DNA of 55,427 nt from JASLDZ01 sp038226305 (GCA_038226305.1 JBBRQN010000018.1:1-55427), one strand, 5' to 3'. Shown: positions 15,973 to 24,304, numbered from the stretch's first letter. Translations and numbers: made by a program. Notes: generated from the letters alone by a model not told the origin.

Positions 15973-16437
15973 TCAAGGGGCGGGGGCCTCGGGTGTGCCG
16001 ATGTCGATGATGGCCTTCCACGCGCCCTTGGCATCTTTCCGCCACGCGGTGACATACTGTCCGTTGAAGGCGGCCCCCTTGAGGGGAACGTAGTGGAACA
16101 CCCCCCACACCACGCCCATGTCGCCCGCCTTGGCGGCGAAGACCTCTCGCGGATACCAGTCGAGCATGCCCTCGCCCATGTGACCCTGGCCGATGGCCGC
16201 CGCGCCTTTCACGGGCTCGCCGGTGTTGAAGGCTCGGCTGTCGGTGGGGTCGCAGAACTCCGTGAAGGCGGTCACGGCTCCGGCTTCGCGCGAGCGGGCG
16301 GCGAAGGCGCGTTCGGTGGCGATCAAGGATTCCGCCACCTTTGCCGGGCCATGCACGATGACGTCCGCCGAAGGGGCCTGGGCCCGCACAACCCCGGCGG
16401 ACAGCGCCAGCGCCGCAGACAGGATCAAGACGCGCAT
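15973..16437 (-). CDS. Periplasmic NTF2-like (DUF4440/SnoaL-type) protein
   Basis: This 154-residue protein has a signal peptide (1-19, ending VRAQA). The body resembles the NTF2-like fold: a helix with ESLIATERAFAARSREAGAVTAFTEFCDPT, and later strands MGVVWGVFHYVPL and QYVTAWRKDAKGAWKAIIDIG that fit DUF4440-like members. NTF2-like proteins serve as small enzymes or ligand carriers, so no function follows from the fold. The stop lies 3 bases from the end of the convergent DUF924 gene. It is followed upstream, on the same strand, by miaA. Confidence 0.72.
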   Translation of the reverse strand: MRVLILSAALALSAGVVRAQAPSADVIVHGPAKVAESLIATERAFAARSREAGAVTAFTEFCDPTDSRAFNTGEPVKGAAAIGQGHMGEGMLDWYPREVFAAKAGDMGVVWGVFHYVPLKGAAFNGQYVTAWRKDAKGAWKAIIDIGTPEAPAP

Positions 16438-16473
16438 TGAGTTGTGCCCTCGCTATCGACAGAAAGGCCAAGC

Positions 16474-17454
16474 TTACGCCGAGACTCCAGCAATCGCGAA
16501 CAGGGCCGCCACCTGCGCCTTGGGGTCCAGCGTCTCGATCCTCGCCCATTCGGGAGTCTGGTTCCGCAGCCAGGTGAGCTGGCGCTTGGCGTAGCGGCGA
16601 CTGTCCTGAGAGACGCGCTCCAGCGCTTGCGCCGATCCGATCCGCCCCTCTGCCGCCGCGATGAACGCCTGCAGGCCGACCGCCTTCATGGCGGGCAGCT
16701 CAGGGTCCAGCCTGCGGGTGGCCAGCCGCATGGCTTCCTGCAGGGCCCCTTCCTGCAGCATGGTGCGCGCCCGGGCGTCGATGCGGGCGTAGAGCTGGTC
16801 GCGTGGGGGCTCGACGGCGATGCCCGTCCACGAGCCGGGGGCGAGGGTCGGCGTGGTGAGCGCCTGCCATTCGGTCAGCGTGCGCCCCGTGCCCCAGAAC
16901 ACCGAATAGGCGCGAAGCAGGCGCTGCCGGTCACCGGGCATGATGCGTGCCTCGGAGGCCGGGTCGATCTGAGCCAGGGCTCCGCGGAACAGGGGCTCGC
17001 CCACCTGATCGAAGGTCTGGGCGGCGGCCAGCGGCACCTCGGGGATGGGCTCCGGAATGTCGGCCAGGCCATCGGTGAGGGCGCGGAAATAGAGGCCTGT
17101 GCCGCCCACCACGATGGCGTGTCGCCCCCGGCGGGCGATCCCCTCCAGAAGCGGCGCCGCCGCCCGCAGCCAGCGGCCGACCGACCAGCTCTCCGACGCA
17201 TCGGCCACGCCGTAGAGATGATGCGTGGCCCCGGCCTCCTCCCCCGGCGTCGGACGGGCCGAGATGATCTGAAGGTCGCGGTAGATCTGCAGGGCGTCGG
17301 CGTTGACGATCTCGGCGCCGGTTGCGCGCGCCAGGGCCAGGGCCAGGGCCGACTTGCCGCTTGCGGTGGGTCCGGCGATCAGCCAGACGCGAGGCGCCTC
17401 GGCGGGAGCCTCCTCTCCCTGAACGTCCGGGGCGGGGGAGGGCTCGTCCGCCAT
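16474..17454 (-). CDS. miaA: tRNA dimethylallyltransferase MiaA
   Basis: MiaA adds a dimethylallyl group to N6 of A37 in tRNAs that read UNN codons. The 326-residue protein shows the P-loop IAGPTASGKSALA (26-38), NADALQIYRDL with the base-contacting residues, the VVGGTGLYFRAL segment, and the late QDSRRYAKRQLTWLRNQ tRNA-binding helix. The ATG start (17454-17452) shares two bases with the divergent serB start in a CATG. A longer frame reaches 17553 inside serB but adds nothing family-like. Ribosome-site evidence for the chosen start is weak. Confidence 0.94.
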   Translation of the reverse strand: MADEPSPAPDVQGEEAPAEAPRVWLIAGPTASGKSALALALARATGAEIVNADALQIYRDLQIISARPTPGEEAGATHHLYGVADASESWSVGRWLRAAAPLLEGIARRGRHAIVVGGTGLYFRALTDGLADIPEPIPEVPLAAAQTFDQVGEPLFRGALAQIDPASEARIMPGDRQRLLRAYSVFWGTGRTLTEWQALTTPTLAPGSWTGIAVEPPRDQLYARIDARARTMLQEGALQEAMRLATRRLDPELPAMKAVGLQAFIAAAEGRIGSAQALERVSQDSRRYAKRQLTWLRNQTPEWARIETLDPKAQVAALFAIAGVSA

Positions 17455-18346
17455 GCTGCTTGCGCTGACCCTCGTGGCCCTTGACGCCGACTCACTGGAC
17501 GGCGCGATCGGGGCGATTGTTTCAGCGGTGTCGGCTGAGCGCGGGCGCGTCAAGGAGCCGGTCCCGCTGGCGCCCTTCGTTTGCGATCTTCTTATCGACG
17601 CGCCGGACCCGGCGGTGCTGCGAGAGGGCGTGGCCGTCGAGATGAACGGCCGCCCGGTGGACTGGTGCCTTCAGCCCGCATCGGGCCGGCGAAAGCGCCT
17701 GCTCATCGCCGACATGGACTCCACCATCATCGGTTGCGAATGCCTGGATGAGCTGGCCGACTTCGCCGGAGTGAAGGCCGAGGTCGCCGCGGTGACCGAG
17801 CGCGCCATGCGCGGCGAACTCGCCTTCGAGCCCGCCCTGCGCGAGCGGGTGGCGCGCCTCGCCGGGCTGCCGATCCAGACCCTTGAGCAGTGCCTGGAGG
17901 AGAGGGTGCGGCTGAACCCCGGAGCGCGGACCCTCGTGCGCACCATGACCGCCCGCGGTGCCCTCGCCCTCCTCGTCTCGGGCGGGTTCGAGAGCTTCAC
18001 CGGGCCGGTGGCCGAGGCGGCCGGGTTCGACGGCCATCAGGCCAACCGCCTGCTCGAGGCCGACGGAAAGCTCACCGGCAAGGTCGCAGAGCCGATCCTG
18101 GGGCGCGAGGCCAAGCTCGAGGCCCTGCAACGGGCGGCGGGCGACCGTGGGCTGACTCTGGACGAGTGCCTGGCCGTGGGCGACGGGGCCAACGACCTCG
18201 CCATGATCGAAGCTGCGGGCCTCGGCATCGCCTACCGCGCCAAGCCCGTGGTCGCCGCGCGGGCCGACGCCTGCGTCGACGTGTCGGACCTGACCACCCT
18301 CCTGTTCTTCCAGGGCTATCGCGCGGCGGAGTTCGTGCACGACTGA
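17453..18346 (+). CDS. serB: Phosphoserine phosphatase SerB
   Basis: SerB makes L-serine from phosphoserine. The 297-residue HAD-family enzyme has a short N-terminal regulatory-like region (1-75). The catalytic domain follows, with LLIADMDSTIIGCECLDELA (nucleophile Asp87, acid/base Asp89), the SGGFESFT motif II, and the GDGANDLAMIEAAGLGIAY metal-binding motif (about 243-261). The ATG at 17453 is preceded by GGGGGAGG at a good distance. The gene is divergent from miaA with no spacer at all, so its promoter must lie within miaA. Confidence 0.94.
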   Translation: MLLALTLVALDADSLDGAIGAIVSAVSAERGRVKEPVPLAPFVCDLLIDAPDPAVLREGVAVEMNGRPVDWCLQPASGRRKRLLIADMDSTIIGCECLDELADFAGVKAEVAAVTERAMRGELAFEPALRERVARLAGLPIQTLEQCLEERVRLNPGARTLVRTMTARGALALLVSGGFESFTGPVAEAAGFDGHQANRLLEADGKLTGKVAEPILGREAKLEALQRAAGDRGLTLDECLAVGDGANDLAMIEAAGLGIAYRAKPVVAARADACVDVSDLTTLLFFQGYRAAEFVHD

Positions 18347-18443
18347 CGCCAGGCGGCCAGAAAACCCGCGACGGTTGAACGGCGCGCGCAGGCGCGGCCT
18401 TTGGCGTTAATCATGCTAGGCTGTGGCGAGTACGGGGGTTTTC

Positions 18444-19556
18444 ATGGCGACCGATCCGGGTGCGGGAGCGCCCCTGCAGGCGACGCCGCCGCGGGCCAGG
18501 CGCCGCAACACCGGCCGCAGCGCGGACTGGCGCAGCCCCGACGCCTCCGACGACCGCATCAAGTCCATGCAGGAAGACTACCTGCGCTCGAAAGACCCTG
18601 AGACGATCAAGGCCACCTCGGACCTGATCGATCATTTCTACAACTCGAAGATCGATCTCTTCGAGTCCTGGGCGACGGAGAAGAAGCCGCGCCGCTATCA
18701 CGTGTTCTTCGGGGAGAGCATCGAGGAGCGCTTCCCGCCAGACCGGTCGCTGCTGATCCGGTTCGAGGGCTATGGCCGCTATGTGTTCGGCCACATGCTG
18801 CGGCACGAGCGGAACAAGCTTCTGATGCAGGGCGTGCTGCTGGCCGTCGCGGTGCTGATCGCGCATTTCGCCGTCGGGTTCCTCGATGGCGTGACGGGTT
18901 CGGCCTGGCTGGGGCTGTTGATCGCCGTCGTCGGGCTGGGCCTGGCGTTCGGCCTGTATTTCGCCACCGGCCAGCTTGTGCAGCGCCAGTATCGCTATGA
19001 GCTCCTCAACGACGCCCTGGCCGCGTCGCGCCCGGTCCTGGAGCGCACCAAGGACGTGCACAACCTCTTCACCGAGGCGCGCAGCCTGGCCGATCAGGCC
19101 GAGACCGACTTCGTGAACGAGGGCAAGGGATGGGGGCAGCGCGCCAAGCACCTGACCCGTGTCTCCATGTGGCTGGGCGCCCGGATGGAGTATCTGGAGC
19201 GCTTCGTTCAGATGCAGCTGTGGCGAACCCGGCGGGAGTGGTTCTTCCTGCGGTGGGGATCGCGCATGGCGCTGGGGCTCACGCTGGTCGTCTGGGGCGG
19301 GGTGGCCCTGTGGCTGAACCAGCACCCGGGCCACGGCCCTGTGTCTCGCGGGCTGGCTCCGGTGGTGTTCCTCGTGGGGCTCGCCGCGGCCTGGGCCTCG
19401 TGGCGCTTCTGGGAGACCCCGGCCGATGCGATCGTCGAGGGGCTCGGCGTCAGCCGCTGGGTTCGCCACGCCGACCTCGACGTTGATGACACCATCGCCG
19501 ACCAGGTGCGCCGCGATAAGGAACGCCTGGTGGAATACCGCATCCTGACCCGCTGA
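18444..19556 (+). CDS. Four-helix membrane protein of unknown function
   Basis: This 370-residue protein has a basic N-terminal region (1-40), a soluble stretch with RSADWRSPDASDDRIKSMQEDYLRSKDPE, two membrane segments (about 131-175), and a long charged cytoplasmic helix region (180-270, including DVHNLFTEARSLADQAETDF). Two further membrane segments follow (about 275-292 and 304-323) before a polar tail. I do not recognise a family. ATG 18444 is chosen over GTG 18423 because GGGGG lies 6-10 bases upstream. It stands alone between serB and rnpB, with about 98 bases of its own upstream sequence. Confidence 0.72.
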   Translation: MATDPGAGAPLQATPPRARRRNTGRSADWRSPDASDDRIKSMQEDYLRSKDPETIKATSDLIDHFYNSKIDLFESWATEKKPRRYHVFFGESIEERFPPDRSLLIRFEGYGRYVFGHMLRHERNKLLMQGVLLAVAVLIAHFAVGFLDGVTGSAWLGLLIAVVGLGLAFGLYFATGQLVQRQYRYELLNDALAASRPVLERTKDVHNLFTEARSLADQAETDFVNEGKGWGQRAKHLTRVSMWLGARMEYLERFVQMQLWRTRREWFFLRWGSRMALGLTLVVWGGVALWLNQHPGHGPVSRGLAPVVFLVGLAAAWASWRFWETPADAIVEGLGVSRWVRHADLDVDDTIADQVRRDKERLVEYRILTR

Positions 19557-19605
19557 AGGTCCCAGGGACGCCTTGGGCCGTGCAAGGTCACGGAGGGCTC
19601 ACGCA

Positions 19606-19640
19606 TTGACCCCGCCGCCCGCCTCGGTCACACCGCGCGC
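19606..19640 (+). promoter_or_regulatory. Candidate rnpB promoter
   Basis: TTGACC at 19606-19611 sits exactly 35 bases before the expected 5' end of the RNase P RNA at 19641, as a -35 box should. The -10 position is a poor match, so only the -35 part is supported. Confidence 0.35.
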
Positions 19641-20052
19641 AGGGCCAGACGGCCGGGCGGTCGCGGCGTCTCTCACGAGAGGTCGAGGAAAGTCCGGGCT
19701 CCACGGCGACAAGGCGGCGGGTAACGCCCGCCGGGAGCGATCCCAGGGACAGCGCCACAGAAAGCAAACCGCCTCCAGGTCTCGGCCTCGGAGGTAAGGA
19801 TGAAAGGGTGGGGTAAGAGCCCACCGCGGACGCGGCAACGTGGACGGCATGGCAAGCCCCGCCTGGAGCAAGACCGAATAGGGATCGCGCGCCCCGCGCT
19901 TAACGTTTTGTGGGGCAGGACCGTCGCCGGTCCGATGCGGTCCGGGTTGGTCGCGAGAACCCGTCCGCGAGGGCGGGTCCAGAGGAATGATCGTCGCGGC
20001 TTCGCCTTCGGGCGGAGACGATACAGAACCCGGCTTACAGGCCGTCTGGCCC
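19641..20052 (+). ncRNA. rnpB: RNase P RNA (M1-type, class A)
   Basis: This is the catalytic RNA that trims the 5' leaders of pre-tRNAs. The ends pair as helix P1: GGGCCAGACGGC (19641-19652) is the exact complement of GCCGTCTGGCCC (20041-20052). The universally conserved blocks are in order: GAGGAAAGTCCGGGCTCC (starting near 19682), CAGAAAGCAAACCGCC, GGTAAGGATGAAAGGGTG (P8-P9 area), GGCAACGTGGACGGCATGGC, and near the 3' end AGAGGAATGATCGTC followed by ATACAGAACCCGGCTTACAG. The length of about 412 nt suits an alphaproteobacterial class A RNA. The open frames reported across it are spurious. Confidence 0.96.
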
Positions 20053-20104
20053 CTCGATCGCCCTCGCGCTGGACGAGCGCCGTCGCGCCGTCGCAATCTG
20101 CGGC

Positions 20105-22267
20105 ATGACGCACACTCTGAAGGCGGCCGCGATACTCGCGCTGGCGGCGATCACCGCACTCGCTTCCTCCGCCTTCGCCCGGGCTCCCGACCCTTCGGCC
20201 CGGGCTGCCGCCTTGGTGGCGAAGATGACCCTGGAGGAAAAGCTCAGCCTGGTTCACGGGCGCTTTCCCCTGCTGATGAATCCCAGGCCCAAGGATGTGC
20301 AGGTATCGGCCGGCATCGTGCCCGGCGTGCCGCGGCTGGGCATCCCCGAGCTTCGGGAGAGCGATGCCAGCCTGGGCGTCGCCAACGCCAGGCGCGGCAA
20401 GGACGACGACGCAACCGCCCTGCCTTCCGGCCTGGCCCTGGCCGCCAGCTTCGACCCCGCCGTCGCCTATGCGGGTGGGGCGATGGTCGGGAGACAGACC
20501 CGCCAGAAGGGCTTCAACGCCCTCCTCGCCGGAGGGGCGAATCTGGTTCGCGAGCCGCGCAACGGGCGGAACTTCGAATATCTGGGGGAGGACGTGCTGC
20601 TCTCCGGGCGGATCGCGGGGGCGTCGATCCGGGGCATCCAGTCGAACCACATCGTCTCAACCACCAAGCATTTTGTGCTGAACGCGCAGGAAAGCGCGCG
20701 CCAGAGCCTGAACGCGGTGATCGACCCGGCTGCATTGCGGGAATCCGACCTCCTCGCCTTCGAGATCGCCATCGAGGAGGGGCATCCCGGCTCGGTGATG
20801 TGCGCCTACAACAGGATCAACGGCCCCTATGCCTGCGAGAACGTACCCCTGTTTGCGGCCCTGAAGACCGACTGGCGCTTCAAGGGCTGGATCATGTCGG
20901 ACTGGGGGGCGGTGCATTCGGTGGGCGCGGCAAACGCCGGGCTCGATCAGGAATCGGGCCAGGAACTCGACAAGCAGGTGTTCTTCGACAAGCCGCTGCG
21001 GGCGGCCCTGGCTTCGGGCGAAGTGAGCGCGGCGCGGCTGGACGACATGGTCGCGCGCATCGTCTGGGGCATGGCGCAGGCCGGGGTGCTGGATCACCCG
21101 CTCAGCCCCGGCGGGCTGGACACGGCCGCCGACGGCTCGGTGGCTCAGGCGGCGGCAGAGGCGGGGATCGTCCTCCTGAAGAACCAGGGCGACCTCCTGC
21201 CGCTGGCCAAAAGCGCCCGCAGGATCGCGGTGATCGGCGGCCATGCGGATGTCGGCGTGCTCTCAGGCGGCGGCTCCTCGCAGGTCGTGCCGAAGGGATC
21301 CGTCAGCTTCCCGGCGCCCAAGCGCGCGCCCAGCTGGGGCTCCGGGCAGACCTATCACCCCTCGCCTCCGCTCGCGGCGATCCGGGCCCGGGGAGCGGAG
21401 GTGAGCTTCGACCCCGGCACCGATCCAGTCGCTGCCGCGGCCGTAGCCAGAAGCGCCGATGTCGCCATCGTATTCGCCACCCAGTGGACAACCGAAGGCG
21501 CCGACGTGTCGCTGACCCTGCCGGACGGACAGGAAGCGATGATCGCCGCCGTGCTCGCCGCCAACCCCCGTACCATCGTCGTGCTGGAGACGGGCGGGCC
21601 CGTGTTAATGCCCTGGCTGAAGGAAGCGCCGGCCGTCGTGGAGGCGTGGTATTCCGGCTCCCGGGGTGGCGAGGCGATCGCCCGCGTTCTGTTCGGCGAG
21701 GTAGACGCCCAGGGCCGCCTGCCGGTGAGCTTCCCCGCCGCGGAGGCCGACCTGCCGCGCCCCACGCTGGACGGCGCGGATCTGCCGCCCGAAGGCCTGA
21801 CCGGCAACAAGCCCGCCGACATCACCGTACGTTACGGCGAGGGTGCCGACGTCGGCTATCGCTGGCATGAGAGGAGCGGCAAGGCCCCGCTCTTCGCCTT
21901 CGGCCACGGGCTTTCCTACACCCGCTTCCGCTACGGTGCCCTGAGCGTAGCCGGTGGCTCCAGGCTGACGGTCGGGTTCACGGTGACGAACACCGGCAAG
22001 CGCAGCGGCATCGACACGCCGCAGGTCTATGCGGCTGGCAAAGGCCGCACGCTGCGGCTGGTGGGGTTCCAGCGGGTGGCGCTGAAGCCGGGCGAAAGCC
22101 GCCGCATGAGCGTGACGGCCGATCCCAGGCTCCTCGCGCGCTTCGACGAGGGCGCCCACGCGTGGCGCCTGGACCCCGGCCGCTATCGCGTGGCGGTGGC
22201 CCGATCGGCGGGCTCGGCCGAGCTGAGCGGCGCGGCGACCCTTAGCGCCCGCCGGATCGCCCCCTGA
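20105..22267 (+). CDS. Secreted glycoside hydrolase family 3 beta-glucosidase
   Basis: This 720-residue enzyme hydrolyses terminal beta-linked sugars. It has a signal peptide (about 1-25, SAFARA), the GH3 N-terminal barrel with GRNFEYLGEDVLLSGR and STTKHFVLNAQE, and the catalytic nucleophile Asp266 in WIMSDWGAVHS. The GH3 C-terminal sandwich follows, with IVLLKNQGDLLPL, VVEAWYSGSRGGEAIARVLFGEV and PLFAFGHGLSYTRF, then a fibronectin III-like end domain (about 610-715). It starts 52 bases after rnpB. Its TGA overlaps the ATG of the sugar transporter (TGATG), so the two probably act together: extracytoplasmic glycoside cleavage followed by monosaccharide uptake. Confidence 0.92.
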   Translation: MTHTLKAAAILALAAITALASSAFARAPDPSARAAALVAKMTLEEKLSLVHGRFPLLMNPRPKDVQVSAGIVPGVPRLGIPELRESDASLGVANARRGKDDDATALPSGLALAASFDPAVAYAGGAMVGRQTRQKGFNALLAGGANLVREPRNGRNFEYLGEDVLLSGRIAGASIRGIQSNHIVSTTKHFVLNAQESARQSLNAVIDPAALRESDLLAFEIAIEEGHPGSVMCAYNRINGPYACENVPLFAALKTDWRFKGWIMSDWGAVHSVGAANAGLDQESGQELDKQVFFDKPLRAALASGEVSAARLDDMVARIVWGMAQAGVLDHPLSPGGLDTAADGSVAQAAAEAGIVLLKNQGDLLPLAKSARRIAVIGGHADVGVLSGGGSSQVVPKGSVSFPAPKRAPSWGSGQTYHPSPPLAAIRARGAEVSFDPGTDPVAAAAVARSADVAIVFATQWTTEGADVSLTLPDGQEAMIAAVLAANPRTIVVLETGGPVLMPWLKEAPAVVEAWYSGSRGGEAIARVLFGEVDAQGRLPVSFPAAEADLPRPTLDGADLPPEGLTGNKPADITVRYGEGADVGYRWHERSGKAPLFAFGHGLSYTRFRYGALSVAGGSRLTVGFTVTNTGKRSGIDTPQVYAAGKGRTLRLVGFQRVALKPGESRRMSVTADPRLLARFDEGAHAWRLDPGRYRVAVARSAGSAELSGAATLSARRIAP

Positions 22268-23553
22268 TGGCCGCCGCCGCATCCCCCGTCGTCGCCGACT
22301 CCGAAGGGCAGGGGGTGCAGGCCCCTGATCTGCAGGTCTTCGTCTTCGGCCTGTTCTTCATCTTCGGCGGCATCACCAGCCTGAACGACGTGATCATTCC
22401 CAAGCTGAAGTCACTGTTCACCCTCAGCTATGCCGAGGCCATGCTGGTGCAGTCGGCGTTCTTCGCGGCCTACTTCATCGTCTCGATCCCGGCGGCGGCC
22501 CTGGTCCAGCGGCTGGGCTATATGCGCACCGCCAGCGTGGGCCTGCTGGCGATGACGGCAGGGTGCCTCTTGTTCGTGCCGGCATCGTCCACGGCGCTGT
22601 TTCCCATGTTCCTTCTGGCGCTGTTCGTGCTCGCAGGGGGGATCACCATCGTGCAGGTGGTGTCGAACCCGCTCATCTCGCTTTTAGGCAGGCCCGCCAC
22701 CGCATCGAGCCGCCTCACCTTCGCCCAGGCGTTCAACGCGCTGGGCACAACGGTCTTCCCCTTCGTGGGCTCGATCCTGATCCTCGGGTCGCTGGCCAAG
22801 GTGGACGCCAAGGCTTTGGTCGGCCCGGCGCTGGACGCTTTCCGGGCGCAGGAGACCGGGGTCGTCGTTCGTACCTACCTCGGTCTGGCGCTGGCGCTGG
22901 CTGTCGTGGCGGCCGTGGTGTGGACGCGGCGAAAGCGCCTCACCGAGACCCCGGACAGGAGCAACCCCCTGGCCGCCTTCAGCCTTCTGAAGCGCCCGCG
23001 CTTCGCCTTCGGCGCGGCCTGCATCTTTCTCTACGTCGGGGCCGAGGTCGCCATCGGATCCCTGATCGTGAACTACCTCGGTCAGGCCGACGTGATGGGT
23101 CTGGGGGCGGAGGCGGCAGGCAAGCACGTGCCGTTCTACTGGGGTGGCGCGATGGTCGGCCGCTTCATCGGCGCATGGCTCCTGCGCGTGGTCTCGCCGG
23201 GCAAGGTTCTGGCGGGATCGGCGGTGATGGTGCTGGCCATGCTGGCGATCTCGGGCTGCACCACCGGCGCTGTTTCAGGCTGGGCGCTGCTTTCGGTGGG
23301 CCTCTTCAACTCGATCATGTTCCCCACGATCTTCACCCTGGCCAGCGAGGGCCTCGGCCGTCGCGCGCCCGAGGGGTCGGGGGTGATCTGCATGGCCATC
23401 GTCGGCGGCGCGATCATCCCGCCCCTGACCGGCCACATCGCCGACCTGACGAGCCTGAAGATGGCGCTCGCCGCTCCGGCCCTCTGCTACGTGGCGATCT
23501 GCGCCTTCGGACTCTATGCCCGGCGGGGCGTGGCGACGACTTCCACTCCCTGA
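22267..23553 (+). CDS. FHS-family sugar:H+ symporter (FucP/GluP-like MFS transporter)
   Basis: This 428-residue MFS protein has about 12 transmembrane helices. It belongs to the fucose/glucose-galactose symporter branch: LFFIFGGITSLNDVIIPKLKSLFTLSYAEAMLVQ (about 28-61) with the conserved Asn-Asp, the AAYFIVSIPAAALVQRLGY segment, VVSNPLISLLG, and RLTFAQAFNALGTTVFPFVG. The start overlaps the stop of the GH3 gene by one base, so glucose or a related hexose released by that enzyme is the likely substrate. A cytoplasmic N-terminal tail of about 22 residues precedes the first helix. Confidence 0.9.
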   Translation: MAAAASPVVADSEGQGVQAPDLQVFVFGLFFIFGGITSLNDVIIPKLKSLFTLSYAEAMLVQSAFFAAYFIVSIPAAALVQRLGYMRTASVGLLAMTAGCLLFVPASSTALFPMFLLALFVLAGGITIVQVVSNPLISLLGRPATASSRLTFAQAFNALGTTVFPFVGSILILGSLAKVDAKALVGPALDAFRAQETGVVVRTYLGLALALAVVAAVVWTRRKRLTETPDRSNPLAAFSLLKRPRFAFGAACIFLYVGAEVAIGSLIVNYLGQADVMGLGAEAAGKHVPFYWGGAMVGRFIGAWLLRVVSPGKVLAGSAVMVLAMLAISGCTTGAVSGWALLSVGLFNSIMFPTIFTLASEGLGRRAPEGSGVICMAIVGGAIIPPLTGHIADLTSLKMALAAPALCYVAICAFGLYARRGVATTSTP

Positions 23554-23591
23554 GCCGTGCACGGCGGGCGGATGGCGCTAAGCTGGCGCCC

Positions 23592-24098
23592 ATGCGCCGC
23601 GTCGTCATCCTCGGCTGTTCGGGCTCCGGCAAGTCGACGCTGGCGCGGCGGCTGGGTGAGCGGCTGTCCCTGCCGGTGGTGCATCTGGATGCGCTGTACT
23701 GGAAGCCGGGCTGGCAACCCCGCGACCTGGAGGATTTCCGCGATCGCGTTGCAGCGGCGGTCGCGGGGGAGGGGTGGATCTGCGACGGCGGTTACTCCGG
23801 CACCTACGACCTGCGCTTTCCCTATGCGGATACGGTGATCTGGCTCGACCGGCCGCCGGCGCTCTGCCTGTGGCGCGTGGGCGTTCGCTGGCTGACCCAT
23901 CTGGGCCGCACGCGCATCGACATGGGCGAGGGCTGCCCCGAGAAGCTCGATCTCGCGTTCCTCATGTTCATCTGGAACTGGCGTCGGGTGACGAAGCCGA
24001 AGATCGAAGCGGGCCTTGCACGACTGGCTCCGCATACGCCGCAGTTCGTCCTGCGGTCCGCACGCGACGTCGAGCGGCTGATCAAGGAAGCAGGTTAA
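23592..24098 (+). CDS. P-loop adenylate-kinase-like protein (FlaR/topology-modulation type)
   Basis: This 168-residue NTPase has Walker A GCSGSGKST (8-16), then LPVVHLDALYWKPGWQPRDLEDFRDRV. That arrangement is typical of small proteins annotated as adenylate kinases or DNA topology modulation protein FlaR. It continues with WICDGGYSGTYDLRFPYADTVIWLDRPPALCLWRVGVR and an FVLRSARDVERLI end. Activity in the family is not well defined; phosphotransfer to a small molecule is likely. ATG 23592 begins just before the P-loop strand. It lies 38 bases after the transporter and ends at the start of the mraZ leader. Confidence 0.82.
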   Translation: MRRVVILGCSGSGKSTLARRLGERLSLPVVHLDALYWKPGWQPRDLEDFRDRVAAAVAGEGWICDGGYSGTYDLRFPYADTVIWLDRPPALCLWRVGVRWLTHLGRTRIDMGEGCPEKLDLAFLMFIWNWRRVTKPKIEAGLARLAPHTPQFVLRSARDVERLIKEAG

Positions 24099-24113
24099 CC
24101 CTCGAGATCGCTT

Positions 24114-24128
24114 GTTCCATGTATGTTC
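24114..24128 (+). promoter_or_regulatory. Candidate LexA (SOS) box upstream of mraZ
   Basis: GTTC-CATGTAT-GTTC is an exact fit to GTTC-N7-GTTC, the direct-repeat LexA operator known from alphaproteobacteria. The central TATGTTC also agrees with my recollection of such sites. It lies 16 bases after the kinase-like gene and 176 bases before the mraZ start, in AT-richer DNA. I found no second exact match in the intergenic regions I checked. LexA binding is inferred, not shown. Confidence 0.6.
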
Positions 24129-24202
24129 CTGTGAATTGTTGCTTCGACGACGGCAACTTCGCTTCGGGAAACCTTGAATGGCGAACCTTGGTGTCATTGT
24201 TT

Positions 24203-24237
24203 CCCGTTTCAGCCCGTGTTAACCCAAATCGTCCCAC
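24203..24237 (-). promoter_or_regulatory. Candidate MraZ operator: four phased repeats
   Basis: CCC(G/A) occurs at 24203, 24213, 24223 and 24233, a strict 10-base period. On the reverse strand this reads TGGGN, TGGGN, CGGGN, CGGGN with 5-base spacers. The E. coli MraZ operator consists of TGGGN repeats with 5-base spacers just before mraZ. The spacing fits exactly, but the orientation is opposite and two repeats carry C for T. The last repeat ends 68 bases before the mraZ start. Confidence 0.55.
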
Positions 24238-24304
24238 CGAAGAGCGTGTGGGCGCTCGCCGACGGGGGCTGTCGGGCGCGGTTTGGACAAGGCGGCGGGC
24301 GGGC

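Noticed and set aside
19987..21870. 627-codon plus-strand frame overlapping rnpB and the GH3 gene
   Set aside because: Arg/Gly-rich nonsense in a frame offset from a well-supported GH3 enzyme, and it starts within the RNase P RNA.
24095..24100. TTAACC at the start of the mraZ leader as a CtrA site
   Set aside because: Only a half-site, overlapping the stop codon of the preceding gene; no second TTAA at the required spacing.
24178..24222. 14-codon ORF in the mraZ leader, downstream of the SOS box
   Set aside because: Considered as a leader peptide or tiny SOS-induced division inhibitor. It is very short, has a poor ribosome site and no membrane segment, so it cannot be supported.
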